A DNA stretch of 64,000 bases from Hyphomicrobiales bacterium (GTDB taxonomy: Bacteria; Pseudomonadota; Alphaproteobacteria; Rhizobiales; Beijerinckiaceae), in the NCBI GenBank assembly GCA_027489535.1, contig JAIXZO010000019.1, positions 1 through 64,000 of the forward strand, written 5' to 3'. Positions 40,425 through 48,932 of this stretch are shown one piece after another. The position numbers were made by a program, and so were the translations under genes. The first letter of the stretch is position 1, and every line of letters begins with the position of its first letter. The notes beneath the pieces are model-generated. The model had not been told where the DNA came from. It did not search any database and saw only the letters and a list, made by a program, of their open reading frames with translations.

Positions 40425-41903
40425 ATGGCGAACAATGTCGCCCGCCTTCCCGATCCCGAGCCGCAGTTTCGCACGGCTCCGCATAATATCGAGGCCGAAC
40501 AGGCGCTGCTCGGGGCGATTCTCGTCAACAACGACGCGTTCTATCGCGTGTCGGATTTTCTCGAGCCCGTGCATTTCCACGAGGAACTGCATCGGCGCAT
40601 CTACGAGCTGGCGCAGTCGCTGATCCGCGTCGGCAAGCTCGCCACGCCGATCACGATGAAGACGTTCCTGGGGGACCAGGATCTCGGCGGCATGACGGTG
40701 TCGCAATATCTCGCGCGGCTCGCGGCCGAAGCTACCACGGTCATCAATGCGGAAGCCTACGGCCGCACGGTCTACGACCTCGCGATGCGGCGGCAGCTGA
40801 TCCGCATCGGCGAGGAGATGGTCAACGTCGCCTTCGACGCGCCGGTGGAAGCCTCGCCGCGCGAGCAGATCGAGGATGCCGAACGCCGGCTCTACGAACT
40901 CGCCGAAACCGGCCGCTACGAAGGCGGCTTCATGGGATTCTCGGACGCGCTGCGCGCCGCCGTCGACATGGCGGCGGAGGCCTACAAGCGCGACCGCAAG
41001 CTGTCGGGCATCGCGACCGGCATGTCGGACCTCGACCGGATGCTGGGCGGATTGCAGCCCTCGGACCTGATCGTGCTCGCGGGACGCCCGGCGATGGGCA
41101 AGACCTCGCTGGCCACCAACATCGCGTTCAACGTGGCGCAGGCCTACACCAATCAGAAGCAGGCCGACGGCACGACCAAGCGGATGGACGGCGGCATCGT
41201 CGGCTTCTTTTCGCTGGAAATGTCGGCCGAACAGCTCGCCACCCGCATCATCGCCGAGCAATCGGGCGTCGCCTCCTACAAGATCCGCCGCGGCGAAATC
41301 CGCGAAGAGGAATTCGGGCGGATCGCGGATGCCGCGCGCGAGATGGAGCGCGTGCCGTTCTACATCGACCAGACCGGCGGCATTTCCATCGCCCAGTTGA
41401 CCGCCCGCGCGCGCCGCCTGAAGCGGCAGAAGGGCCTCGACGTGCTGGTGATCGACTATCTCCAGCTGCTGTCGGGCTCCGCCAAGAAGGGCGAGAACCG
41501 CGTGCAGGAGCTGACCGAGATCACGACCGGCTTGAAGGCCTTGGCGAAGGAATTGGCGGTACCGATCATCGCGCTGTCGCAGCTGTCGCGTCAGGTGGAA
41601 AACCGCGACGACAAGCGCCCGCAGCTCTCGGACCTGCGTGAATCAGGCTCGATCGAGCAGGACGCGGACGTGGTGATGTTCGTTTATCGCGAGGAATATT
41701 ACCTCAAGAACAAGGAGCCGAAGCCCGGCACCGAAGAGTATTTCAAGTGGCAGGCCGAGATGGAGCAGGTCCACGGCCGCGCCGAGGTGATCATCGGCAA
41801 GCAGCGCCACGGGCCGACCGGCACCGTGCAGCTGCAATTCGACGCGGAGATCACGCGCTTCTCGAATCTGGCGCGCGAGGACAGTCTGCCCGATCGGATG
41901 TGA
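40425..41903 (+). CDS. dnaB: Replicative DNA helicase DnaB
   Basis: This ring helicase unwinds DNA at the replication fork. The protein has 492 residues: the N-terminal domain includes PHNIEAEQALLGAIL, and the RecA-like C-terminal domain begins with Walker A GRPAMGKT (220-227). Walker B is LDVLVIDYLQLL, with the DnaB-type arginine finger region later. GAGAGGA lies about ten bases before the ATG. It stands alone between repeat-filled gaps. Confidence 0.97.
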   Translation: MANNVARLPDPEPQFRTAPHNIEAEQALLGAILVNNDAFYRVSDFLEPVHFHEELHRRIYELAQSLIRVGKLATPITMKTFLGDQDLGGMTVSQYLARLAAEATTVINAEAYGRTVYDLAMRRQLIRIGEEMVNVAFDAPVEASPREQIEDAERRLYELAETGRYEGGFMGFSDALRAAVDMAAEAYKRDRKLSGIATGMSDLDRMLGGLQPSDLIVLAGRPAMGKTSLATNIAFNVAQAYTNQKQADGTTKRMDGGIVGFFSLEMSAEQLATRIIAEQSGVASYKIRRGEIREEEFGRIADAAREMERVPFYIDQTGGISIAQLTARARRLKRQKGLDVLVIDYLQLLSGSAKKGENRVQELTEITTGLKALAKELAVPIIALSQLSRQVENRDDKRPQLSDLRESGSIEQDADVVMFVYREEYYLKNKEPKPGTEEYFKWQAEMEQVHGRAEVIIGKQRHGPTGTVQLQFDAEITRFSNLAREDSLPDRM

Positions 41904-41922
41904 TTTCGGACTCCCGAAGCGG

Positions 41923-41960
41923 GTGGTTCCCGCGGTGCGGGGCTTCTCACCATGAGGGGG
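41923..41960. repeat. Family A repeat, single degenerate half (A4)
   Basis: GTGGTTCCCGCGGTGCGGGG and CTTCTCACCATGAGG match the left half of the family, but GAGACG is replaced and the core is shorter. No right half follows. Confidence 0.65.
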
Positions 41961-41987
41961 TTGGTGGCCTTCGTGGGGTGGCAGGAA

Positions 41988-42071
41988 GGCTGGGTCCCGG
42001 GTTCGCTTCGCGCCCCGGGATGACACGGGTGGTTGTCCGGGTTCCGGGTTCTCTTTGTGTGCCGGGATGAC
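41988..42071. repeat. Family B repeat fragments in tandem (B3)
   Basis: Two right-end fragments lie in series: GGCTGGGTCCCGGGTT to CCCGGGATGACA (41988-42025) and GTCCGGGTTCCGGG to CCGGGATGAC (42035-42071). The second ends 12 bases before the alr start, so the repeat forms the 5' region of alr. Confidence 0.7.
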
Positions 42072-42083
42072 GAGGGGACGGGG

Positions 42084-43178
42084 ATGGCTGCGGAACTGAC
42101 CGTCGACAGAGGAGCGCTCGTCGTGAATTGGCGGCGGTTGGCGGCCGTGGCGCGGGGGGCGGAATGCTCCGCAGTGGTGAAGGCGGATGCTTACGGCACG
42201 GGGCTCGAGGGCGCGGTTTCGGCTTTGCGCAGAGTCGGATGCCGGACGTTTTTCACGGCGCATGTGAGCGAGGGCATCCGGGCCCGTGAAGCCGCACCCG
42301 ATGCCGTGATCTATGTGTTGAACGGGCTCGCGCCGGGCACGGCGGGCGATTACGGCGCTTGGCGGCTGCGGCCCGTGCTGGGGTCGATGGAAGAGATCGC
42401 GGATTGGTCGGACTACGTGCATGCGACCGAATTGCCGGGCGAAGCCGCGGTGCATGTCGATACCGGGATGAACCGGCTCGGCCTGCCTCCCTCCGCTTGG
42501 GGCGAAGCCGCGGGGCGGCGGCGCGACAATTGGTTGGGCTTTGAAATCACGCTGCTGATGAGCCATCTCGTTGCCGCAGAAGAACCCGAAAACCCGATCA
42601 ATGCGCGGCAGATCGCGACCTTCGACGAAGCGCGGGCGCTGTTTCCCGGCGTGGCCGGCAGCCTGGCGAATTCGGCGGGCGTGTTTCTTGGACGCGAGGC
42701 GCGGCACGACATGGTGCGGCCGGGTTATGCGCTTTACGGCGGCAATCCCCTGCCCGGCGACGAGAACCCGATGGACCCGGTGGTGACGCTTTCCGTTCCG
42801 ATTCTGCAGGTGCGCGACGTCGCGGCGGGCGACGGGGTCGGCTACAATGCGACATGGACCGCGGCGCGGGCGAGCCGCATCGGGACCGTGCCGCTGGGCT
42901 ATGCCGACGGGTTCCTGCGCGCGGGCTCCGCCGCGACCGGCGAGCGGAAGGCGGAGGCGCTGGTGGACGGCGTGGTCTGTCCGATCGTGGGACGCATTTC
43001 GATGGATCTGCTGGCGCTCGACGTGACCGACGTTCCGGCTGCCGCGCGCGGCACGGACGCGGTCATTATCGGCGGCGCACTCGACGTGGACCGCGTGGGC
43101 CGGAATGCCGGCACCATCGGATACGAGATCCTCACAAGCCTCGGCCGGCGTCATCCACGCCGCGAGATCGGATTCTGA
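42084..43178 (+). CDS. alr: Alanine racemase
   Basis: Alr supplies D-alanine for peptidoglycan. The 364-residue PLP enzyme has Lys33 (VVKADAYGTG) for the cofactor and Tyr254 (GVGYNATW) as the second base. GAGGGGACGGGG stands immediately before the ATG at 42084. Its only upstream space is the family B fragments, so its expression signals may be unusual or it may depend on dnaB read-through. The stop is one base before the radA start region. Confidence 0.95.
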   Translation: MAAELTVDRGALVVNWRRLAAVARGAECSAVVKADAYGTGLEGAVSALRRVGCRTFFTAHVSEGIRAREAAPDAVIYVLNGLAPGTAGDYGAWRLRPVLGSMEEIADWSDYVHATELPGEAAVHVDTGMNRLGLPPSAWGEAAGRRRDNWLGFEITLLMSHLVAAEEPENPINARQIATFDEARALFPGVAGSLANSAGVFLGREARHDMVRPGYALYGGNPLPGDENPMDPVVTLSVPILQVRDVAAGDGVGYNATWTAARASRIGTVPLGYADGFLRAGSAATGERKAEALVDGVVCPIVGRISMDLLALDVTDVPAAARGTDAVIIGGALDVDRVGRNAGTIGYEILTSLGRRHPRREIGF

Positions 43179-43179
43179 C

Positions 43180-44601
43180 GTGGCCAAACGCTCCAACAGC
43201 TTCGCCTGTCAATCCTGCGGGGCGGTCTACGGCCGCTGGCAAGGGCGGTGCGAGGCGTGCAACGGCTGGAACACCATCGCCGAGGAAAGCACCCCCGCGC
43301 CGCTGCCCGGCGGAACCGGGCCGCGCCTCGGCGGCGGACGCGGCAAGGGACGCGTGTTCACGCTGGAGGGATTGGCCGGCGCGAGCATGGACGCGCCGCG
43401 CGTGGCTTCGGGCATCGCCGAACTCGACCGCGTGACGGGCGGCGGCTTCGTGAAGGGTTCGGTGATCCTGCTCGGCGGCGACCCCGGCATCGGCAAATCG
43501 ACGCTGGTGATGCAGGCCTGCGGGGCCTTGGCGAAGGCGGGGCATCGCGTCGTCTACATCTCCGGCGAAGAGGCGGTGGGACAGGTGCGGCTGCGGGCCG
43601 AACGTTTGATGCTGTCCGATGCGCCCGTGGAACTGGCGGCGGAGACCAATGTCGAGGACATCATCGCGACCCTCTCGCAGGGGCCCGCGCCGAAGCTGGT
43701 AATCATCGATTCGATCCAGACGATGTGGACGGAGGCGGTGGAGGCCGCGCCGGGCACCGTGTCCCAAGTGCGCGGCTCGGCGCAGATGCTGATCCGCTAC
43801 GCCAAGACGAGCGGCACCGCGCTGATCCTCGTCGGGCACGTCACCAAGGACGGGCAGATCGCCGGGCCGCGGGTGGTGGAGCACATGGTGGATGCGGTCG
43901 CCTCCTTCGAGGGAGACGGCGCGCACCATTTCCGCATTCTGCGTGCCGTGAAGAACCGCTTCGGCCCGACCGACGAAATCGGCGTGTTCGAAATGACGGG
44001 CGCGGGGCTGGCCGAAGTGCCGAACCCCTCATCCCTTTTCCTCGCCGGGCGCGACACGGGCTCGCCGGGAACCGCCGTGTTCGCGGCGATGGAAGGCACG
44101 CGCCCGCTGCTGGTGGAGTTTCAGGCGCTGGTGGCCCCCTCATCGCTCGGCACGTCGCGCCGCGCGGTGGTGGGGTGGGACCAGAACCGGCTTTCGATGA
44201 TCATCGCGGTGCTGGAGGCCCATGCGGGCCTGAAGCTCGGGCAATACGACGTCTATCTCAATGTGGCGGGCGGACTGCGCATCAACGAACCGGCCGCGGA
44301 TGCCGCTGCCGCAGCGGCGCTGGTGTCCTCGCTGACCGGCGCGCCTCTGCCGGCGGACCGCGTCTATATCGGCGAAGTGGCATTGACGGGCGCGTTGCGG
44401 CCGGCGGCGCAAATGTCCGCACGGCTGAAGGAGGCGGCGAAATTGGGTTTCGCCTCCGCCTTCCTGCCGAAGGCGGGGATCGATTCGGCGGGTTCATCGA
44501 GCATGGGTCTCGATGCGGGCGGCGACGTGACCGACCTCGTCTCCGGCATCGCCGCGCTCGCGCCGCGTGCACGACGCAAGGTCGGGTCCGAACAAGGGTG
44601 A
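43180..44601 (+). CDS. radA: DNA repair protein RadA
   Basis: RadA helps branch migration in recombination and repair. It begins with a C4 zinc finger (Cys10, 13, 24 and 27: CQSCGAVYGRW...CEAC). The RecA-like ATPase has Walker A GGDPGIGKST (99-108) and the RadA-specific motif KNRFG. A Lon-protease-like C-terminal domain follows. The start is GTG at 43180, one base after the alr stop. The length is 473 residues. Confidence 0.96.
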   Translation: MAKRSNSFACQSCGAVYGRWQGRCEACNGWNTIAEESTPAPLPGGTGPRLGGGRGKGRVFTLEGLAGASMDAPRVASGIAELDRVTGGGFVKGSVILLGGDPGIGKSTLVMQACGALAKAGHRVVYISGEEAVGQVRLRAERLMLSDAPVELAAETNVEDIIATLSQGPAPKLVIIDSIQTMWTEAVEAAPGTVSQVRGSAQMLIRYAKTSGTALILVGHVTKDGQIAGPRVVEHMVDAVASFEGDGAHHFRILRAVKNRFGPTDEIGVFEMTGAGLAEVPNPSSLFLAGRDTGSPGTAVFAAMEGTRPLLVEFQALVAPSSLGTSRRAVVGWDQNRLSMIIAVLEAHAGLKLGQYDVYLNVAGGLRINEPAADAAAAAALVSSLTGAPLPADRVYIGEVALTGALRPAAQMSARLKEAAKLGFASAFLPKAGIDSAGSSSMGLDAGGDVTDLVSGIAALAPRARRKVGSEQG

Positions 44602-44668
44602 CGCTCCGGCGGTCGGCCGCTATAAGGACGCCGCACCCTTCCCCCGAACACCCCCGTCCGAGGTGGCG

Positions 44669-45412
44669 ATGAGTCAGTTGCCGGTGAATGTCCTCGACCT
44701 CGCGATCGTCGGGATCATGCTCCTGTCCGCGGTGCTCGCCTCGGTGCGCGGCTTCACGCGCGAAGTGCTCGCCATCGGCTCCTGGGTGGCGGCGGGCTTT
44801 GCGGCCTATGCGTTCCACCCGATGGTTCTGCCGATGGTGGAGCCCTACATCGCCAACAAGCAATTCGCCTTGGCGGCCGCCATCGCTGCGGTGTTCTTCG
44901 TGGTGCTGATCGCCGTGTCGCTGATCACGGTGAAGATCTCCGACATCATTCTCGATTCGAGCATCGGCGCGCTCGACCGCACGCTGGGCTTCATGTTCGG
45001 CGCGGGGCGCGGCTTTCTGATCGCCGTCGTGGCCTTCATGTTCTTCGACTATCTCGTGGGCGAAGGCCGCCAACCCGACATGCTGCGCGACGCGCGGCTG
45101 CGCCCGGTGCTGAAGCAGACGGGCGACACGCTGTTCGCGCTGATGCCGGACGACCCGAACTTCCTCGGGCCGTTGAAGCGCAAGCCGACGGAGCCCTCCT
45201 CGGCCCCCGCGCCGGGGCAGGCGATCGTGCCCGTTCCCGCACCGCCGAGCGGCACCACGCCGATCAGCGCGGGCCGCACGACGGGCACCGCCGTCGCGCC
45301 CGCGACGCCCGCTCCGGCAGCGGCTCCCGCCCCTGCTCCGGCCAAGCCGGCGGACCAGCAGAGCCTGCAGAGGCTCATCGATACGACCAATCCGGCCCAG
45401 CCGAAGCGTTGA
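44669..45412 (+). CDS. cvpA: CvpA family membrane protein
   Basis: CvpA-like proteins have four N-terminal helices (VLDLAIVGIMLLSAVLASVRG; FTREVLAIGSWVAAGFAAYAF) and are linked to colicin V export and envelope integrity in E. coli. This one has 247 residues, the last 75 or so a cytoplasmic or periplasmic A/P/T-rich tail (PAPAAAPAPAPAKPA). AGGTGGCG lies before the ATG at 44669. It lies next to purF, as in many proteobacteria. Confidence 0.9.
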   Translation: MSQLPVNVLDLAIVGIMLLSAVLASVRGFTREVLAIGSWVAAGFAAYAFHPMVLPMVEPYIANKQFALAAAIAAVFFVVLIAVSLITVKISDIILDSSIGALDRTLGFMFGAGRGFLIAVVAFMFFDYLVGEGRQPDMLRDARLRPVLKQTGDTLFALMPDDPNFLGPLKRKPTEPSSAPAPGQAIVPVPAPPSGTTPISAGRTTGTAVAPATPAPAAAPAPAPAKPADQQSLQRLIDTTNPAQPKR

Positions 45413-45482
45413 AAAACGCCGACAAGGGGCGCATATTCATCTCGGAACGGCGCACCCCGGCTGCGTCGGCGCGGAATCACCC

Positions 45483-46937
45483 ATGAACGACCTCGATTTC
45501 GACCTCGACGCCGACCGGCTTCGCGAAGAATGCGGCGTGTTCGGCATCTTCGGCCATCCGGATGCGGCCGCCATCACGGCGCTCGGACTGCATGCCTTGC
45601 AGCACCGCGGACAGGAGGCGGCGGGCATCGTCGCCTTCGACGGCAAGCGCTTCCACTCGGAGCGGAAGCTCGGACTCGTTGGCGACGGCTTCTCGGACCG
45701 CGCGGTGATCGAGCGGCTGAAGGGCTCGCAGGCCATCGGCCATGTGCGCTATTCCACGACCGGCGAAACGGTGCTGCGCAACGTGCAGCCGCTGTTCGCG
45801 GAGCTGCATGGCGGCGGCTTCGCCGTGGCGCACAACGGCAATCTCACCAACGGCTTGACGATCCGTCGTGAACTGGTGCGCGAAGGCGCGATCTGCCAGT
45901 CGACGACGGATACGGAGGTGATCCTCCATCTCGTCGCGCGCAGCCGCCGGGCCCGCTTCGTGGAAGCGTTCGTGGACGCCATCGCGCGGCTCGAAGGCGC
46001 CTACGCCTTCGTCGGCATGACCAACAAGAAGCTCGTCGGCGCGCGCGACCCGCTGGGCATCCGCCCGCTGGTGCTGGGCGAACTCGACGGCAAATACATC
46101 CTCGCCTCGGAGACCTGCGCGCTCGACATCATCGGCGCGCGCTTCATCCGCGACATCGAGAACGGCGAAGTGGTGGTGATCTCGGAGGACGGGATCGAAT
46201 CGCTGAAGCCGTTCCCGCCGCGCGCGGCGCGGCCCTGCATCTTCGAATTCATCTATTTCGCGCGGCCGGACTCGGTGGTGCACGGCCGCCCCGTCTACGA
46301 CGTACGCAAGCGCATGGGCGCGGAACTGGCGGCGGAAGCGGGCATCGACGCGGACGTGGTGGTGCCGGTGCCGGATTCGGGCGTGCCGGCGGCGCTGGGC
46401 TTCGCGCAGGCGGCGGGCATCCCCTACGAGCTCGGCATCATCCGCAACCATTATGTCGGCCGCACCTTCATCCAGCCCACGCAATCGGTGCGCGAATTGG
46501 GCGTGCGCCTGAAGCACTCGGCCAACCGCTCGGTGGTGGCGGGCAAGCGCATCGTGCTGATCGACGACTCGATCGTGCGCGGCACGACCTCCGTGAAGAT
46601 CGTGCAGATGATGCGCGACGCGGGGGCGAAGGAGGTGCATTTCCGCATCTCGAGCCCGCCGATCACGCATCCCGACTATTACGGCATCGACACGCCGGAG
46701 CGCGAAAAGCTGCTTGCCGCGACGCATTCGCTCGAAGAAATGCGCCGCTACATCGGCTGCGACTCGCTCGCCTTCCTCTCGGTGGACGGGATCTATCGCG
46801 CGATGGGCGAGCCGGGCCGTGACCCGGCCGCGCCGAAATTCACCGACCATTGCTTCACCGGCGACTATCCCACGCCGCTGACGGACAAATCCGGCGAAAC
46901 GCCCCGCCAATTGGCCTTGCTGGCCGAAGCCGGCTGA
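45483..46937 (+). CDS. purF: Amidophosphoribosyltransferase
   Basis: PurF starts purine synthesis, making phosphoribosylamine from PRPP and glutamine. It has 484 residues. A 16-residue propeptide precedes Cys17 (EECGVFGIF), the glutaminase nucleophile exposed on cleavage. The C-terminal PRPP-binding loop is VLIDDSIVRGTTS. With purM and purN it shows two purine loci in the window. It is followed in line by the SDR gene, 16 bases away. Confidence 0.97.
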   Translation: MNDLDFDLDADRLREECGVFGIFGHPDAAAITALGLHALQHRGQEAAGIVAFDGKRFHSERKLGLVGDGFSDRAVIERLKGSQAIGHVRYSTTGETVLRNVQPLFAELHGGGFAVAHNGNLTNGLTIRRELVREGAICQSTTDTEVILHLVARSRRARFVEAFVDAIARLEGAYAFVGMTNKKLVGARDPLGIRPLVLGELDGKYILASETCALDIIGARFIRDIENGEVVVISEDGIESLKPFPPRAARPCIFEFIYFARPDSVVHGRPVYDVRKRMGAELAAEAGIDADVVVPVPDSGVPAALGFAQAAGIPYELGIIRNHYVGRTFIQPTQSVRELGVRLKHSANRSVVAGKRIVLIDDSIVRGTTSVKIVQMMRDAGAKEVHFRISSPPITHPDYYGIDTPEREKLLAATHSLEEMRRYIGCDSLAFLSVDGIYRAMGEPGRDPAAPKFTDHCFTGDYPTPLTDKSGETPRQLALLAEAG

Positions 46938-46953
46938 CATCTTCAGGAACAGC

Positions 46954-47694
46954 ATGACCAAGCCTCTCGAAAACCGCATCGCCCTCATCACGGGCGCGTC
47001 GCGCGGCATCGGCCGTGCGGCGGCCTTGGCCTTCGCGGAAGCCGGCGCGCATATCGTGGCCGTGGCCCGCACGCAGGGCGCGCTCGAGGAACTCGACGAC
47101 GCCATCCGCGAGCGCGGCTCCACCGCGACGCTGGTGCCGATGGACCTCAAGGACATGGAAGGCCTCGACCGCCTCGGCGCGGCGATCTTCGAGCGTTGGG
47201 GCAAGCTCGACGTGTTCCTCGGCAACGGGGCCGTGCTCGGCCCGATCTCGCCGCTGGGCCATGTGAGCCCGAAGGCGTGGGACGAGGTGATGACGGTGAA
47301 CGTCACAGCCAATTGGCGGCTGATCCGCTCGCTCGACCCGCTGCTGCAGGCGTCGGACGCCGGGCGCGCGATTTTGCTTTCGTCGGGGGCTTCTTGGAAG
47401 CGCTCGGCCTATTGGGGGCCGTATTCGGTCTCGAAAGCCGCGATCGACGCGCTGGGCTCGACCTATGCCAACGAGAACGCCTCGACCAACGTCCGGGTGA
47501 TGATGGTCAATCCCGGCCCGCTGCGCACCGAAATGCGCGCCGCGGCGCTGCCGGGCGAGGATCCGATGACGCTCGAAACCCCCGAAGACCTCGCGCCGTG
47601 GATCTTGAAGCTGGCCCTGCCGGAATGGTCGGACACCGGCAAGGTGTTCGACTTCCCGAGCCGCAAGGTGCTGAGCTACCGCTGGCCCGAGTGA
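46954..47694 (+). CDS. Short-chain dehydrogenase/reductase
   Basis: This SDR has 246 residues. The Rossmann motif is ALITGASRGIGRAAAL at the N-terminus; the catalytic Tyr-Lys pair is in YSVSKAA, with Ser in SSGASWKRS. The cofactor preference and substrate are not evident. It lies after purF and may share its transcript. No cofactor-selective residue was judged. Confidence 0.9.
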   Translation: MTKPLENRIALITGASRGIGRAAALAFAEAGAHIVAVARTQGALEELDDAIRERGSTATLVPMDLKDMEGLDRLGAAIFERWGKLDVFLGNGAVLGPISPLGHVSPKAWDEVMTVNVTANWRLIRSLDPLLQASDAGRAILLSSGASWKRSAYWGPYSVSKAAIDALGSTYANENASTNVRVMMVNPGPLRTEMRAAALPGEDPMTLETPEDLAPWILKLALPEWSDTGKVFDFPSRKVLSYRWPE

Positions 47695-47716
47695 GGGTTT
47701 CGTAGCCGGTCGGTTG

Positions 47717-47820
47717 TGTCATCCCGGGCCGCGGAGCGGACCCGGGACCTAGTCTTTCTTGCGGACGCCGTGGAACAAGGCTGGGTCCCGGCTCTGCGCT
47801 TCGCTTCGGCCGGGATGACA
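47717..47820. repeat. Family B intergenic repeat, full (B4)
   Basis: This complete copy has the terminal inverted repeat TGTCATCCCGGGCCG and GGCCGGGATGACA, with the internal pieces GGACCCGGGACC and GGCTGGGTCCCGGCTC. It starts 22 bases after the SDR stop. Confidence 0.85.
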
Positions 47821-47840
47821 GGGTTGGTTGATCATCATCC

Positions 47841-47960
47841 CGTCATTGCGAGGAGCGGAGCGACGCGGCAATCCAGGGGCCGCGCGCTCGGTGGTTCGGA
47901 GCAGGGTGCGGGTCGACGGCGACCTTCAGCTGGATTGCTTCGCTTCGCTCGCAATGACGG
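47841..47960. repeat. Family C intergenic repeat (C1)
   Basis: The ends are CGTCATTGCGAGGAGC and CTCGCAATGACG. Inside the left end is AGCGACGCGGCAATCCAGG and near the right end CTGGATTGCTTCGC, which are complementary. A 120-base transcript would form a long hairpin. Other copies are at 56604-56726 and 60120-60236. Confidence 0.88.
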
Positions 47961-47978
47961 AATTCATTTGGTGTCGGT

Positions 47979-48794
47979 CTAGTCGTCGGCCTTTTTCGCG
48001 GGTTTGAGGCGCTTTTTGGTTTGAGGCTCGCGGGGGCCTTCGACGAGGCGGACGATCATGCCGCGGATGGTGCGGACGTCTTGTTCGGACATGCTCATGC
48101 GGTGGAACATGTTGCGCAGGTTGCGGCTCATGTTGGGGCGCTTGTGCGGCGGGCGGAAGAAGCCTCGGGTCGCGAGCTGGTCTTCGAGATAATCGAAGAA
48201 GGACAGCACCGCCTCGCGCGTCGCGGGCGGCCATTTTTCCTTTTTGGCGAAGGGCAGCGGCTCGGCGGCGGCGGCGGCGGCTTGCCAGGCGTAGCCGGCG
48301 AGCAGCACGGCTTGGGCGAGGTTGAGCGAGGCGTAGGCGGGATTGACCGGGTAGGTCAGGATCGCGTCGGCCAGCGAGATATCGTCGTTTTCCAAGCCGG
48401 TGCGTTCGCGCCCGAACAGGATGCCGACCTTTTCGCCGGCGGCGACGCGCGCGCGCATGGCGGGACCGGCTTCGGCGGGGCCGACGACGTCCTTGCCCTG
48501 CCCGCGCTCGCGCGCCGTGGTGGCGTAGACGAAATGCAGATCGGCCATCGCCTCGGCCAAGGACGCGAAGACCTGCGCGCCGTCGAGCACGTATTCCGCC
48601 CCGGCGGCGGCGGCGCGGGTCTTCTGGTGCAGCCAATTGCCGCGCGGCCGCACGAGGCGCATTTCGGACAGGCCGAAATTGGCCATGGCACGGGCGGTCA
48701 TGCCGATGTTCTCGCCGAGCTGCGGCTCGACGAGGATCACGACGGGTCCGCCGGACAAAGCGGGTCGCGTGCGGTCGGTTCCGGCTCCGGGCAT
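47979..48794 (-). CDS. trmJ: tRNA (Cm32/Um32) 2'-O-methyltransferase, TrmJ-like
   Basis: This SPOUT-family methyltransferase modifies the 2'-O position of nucleotide 32 in some tRNAs. It has 271 residues. The N-terminal motif is VEPQLGENIGMTARAMANFG, and the knot region has GILFGRERTGLENDD and NPAYASLNLAQAVLLAGY. The KKR-rich C-terminus is an extension found in this group. The target base is inferred by family resemblance. It is convergent with the SDR gene. Confidence 0.9.
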   Translation of the reverse strand: MPGAGTDRTRPALSGGPVVILVEPQLGENIGMTARAMANFGLSEMRLVRPRGNWLHQKTRAAAAGAEYVLDGAQVFASLAEAMADLHFVYATTARERGQGKDVVGPAEAGPAMRARVAAGEKVGILFGRERTGLENDDISLADAILTYPVNPAYASLNLAQAVLLAGYAWQAAAAAAEPLPFAKKEKWPPATREAVLSFFDYLEDQLATRGFFRPPHKRPNMSRNLRNMFHRMSMSEQDVRTIRGMIVRLVEGPREPQTKKRLKPAKKADD

Positions 48795-48932
48795 GGGGAC
48801 TCGCTTGGCTGATGGCGCTCCGCTCTATGGCGGGCGCGGGAAAGGTGCAAGCGTCGGGAAGGCCGAGACGGTGAACCCGCGCCCGCGACGGCGGTTTTTC
48901 CCGAGGGCCGGGGATTTTGCGGCGGGGTAGCC

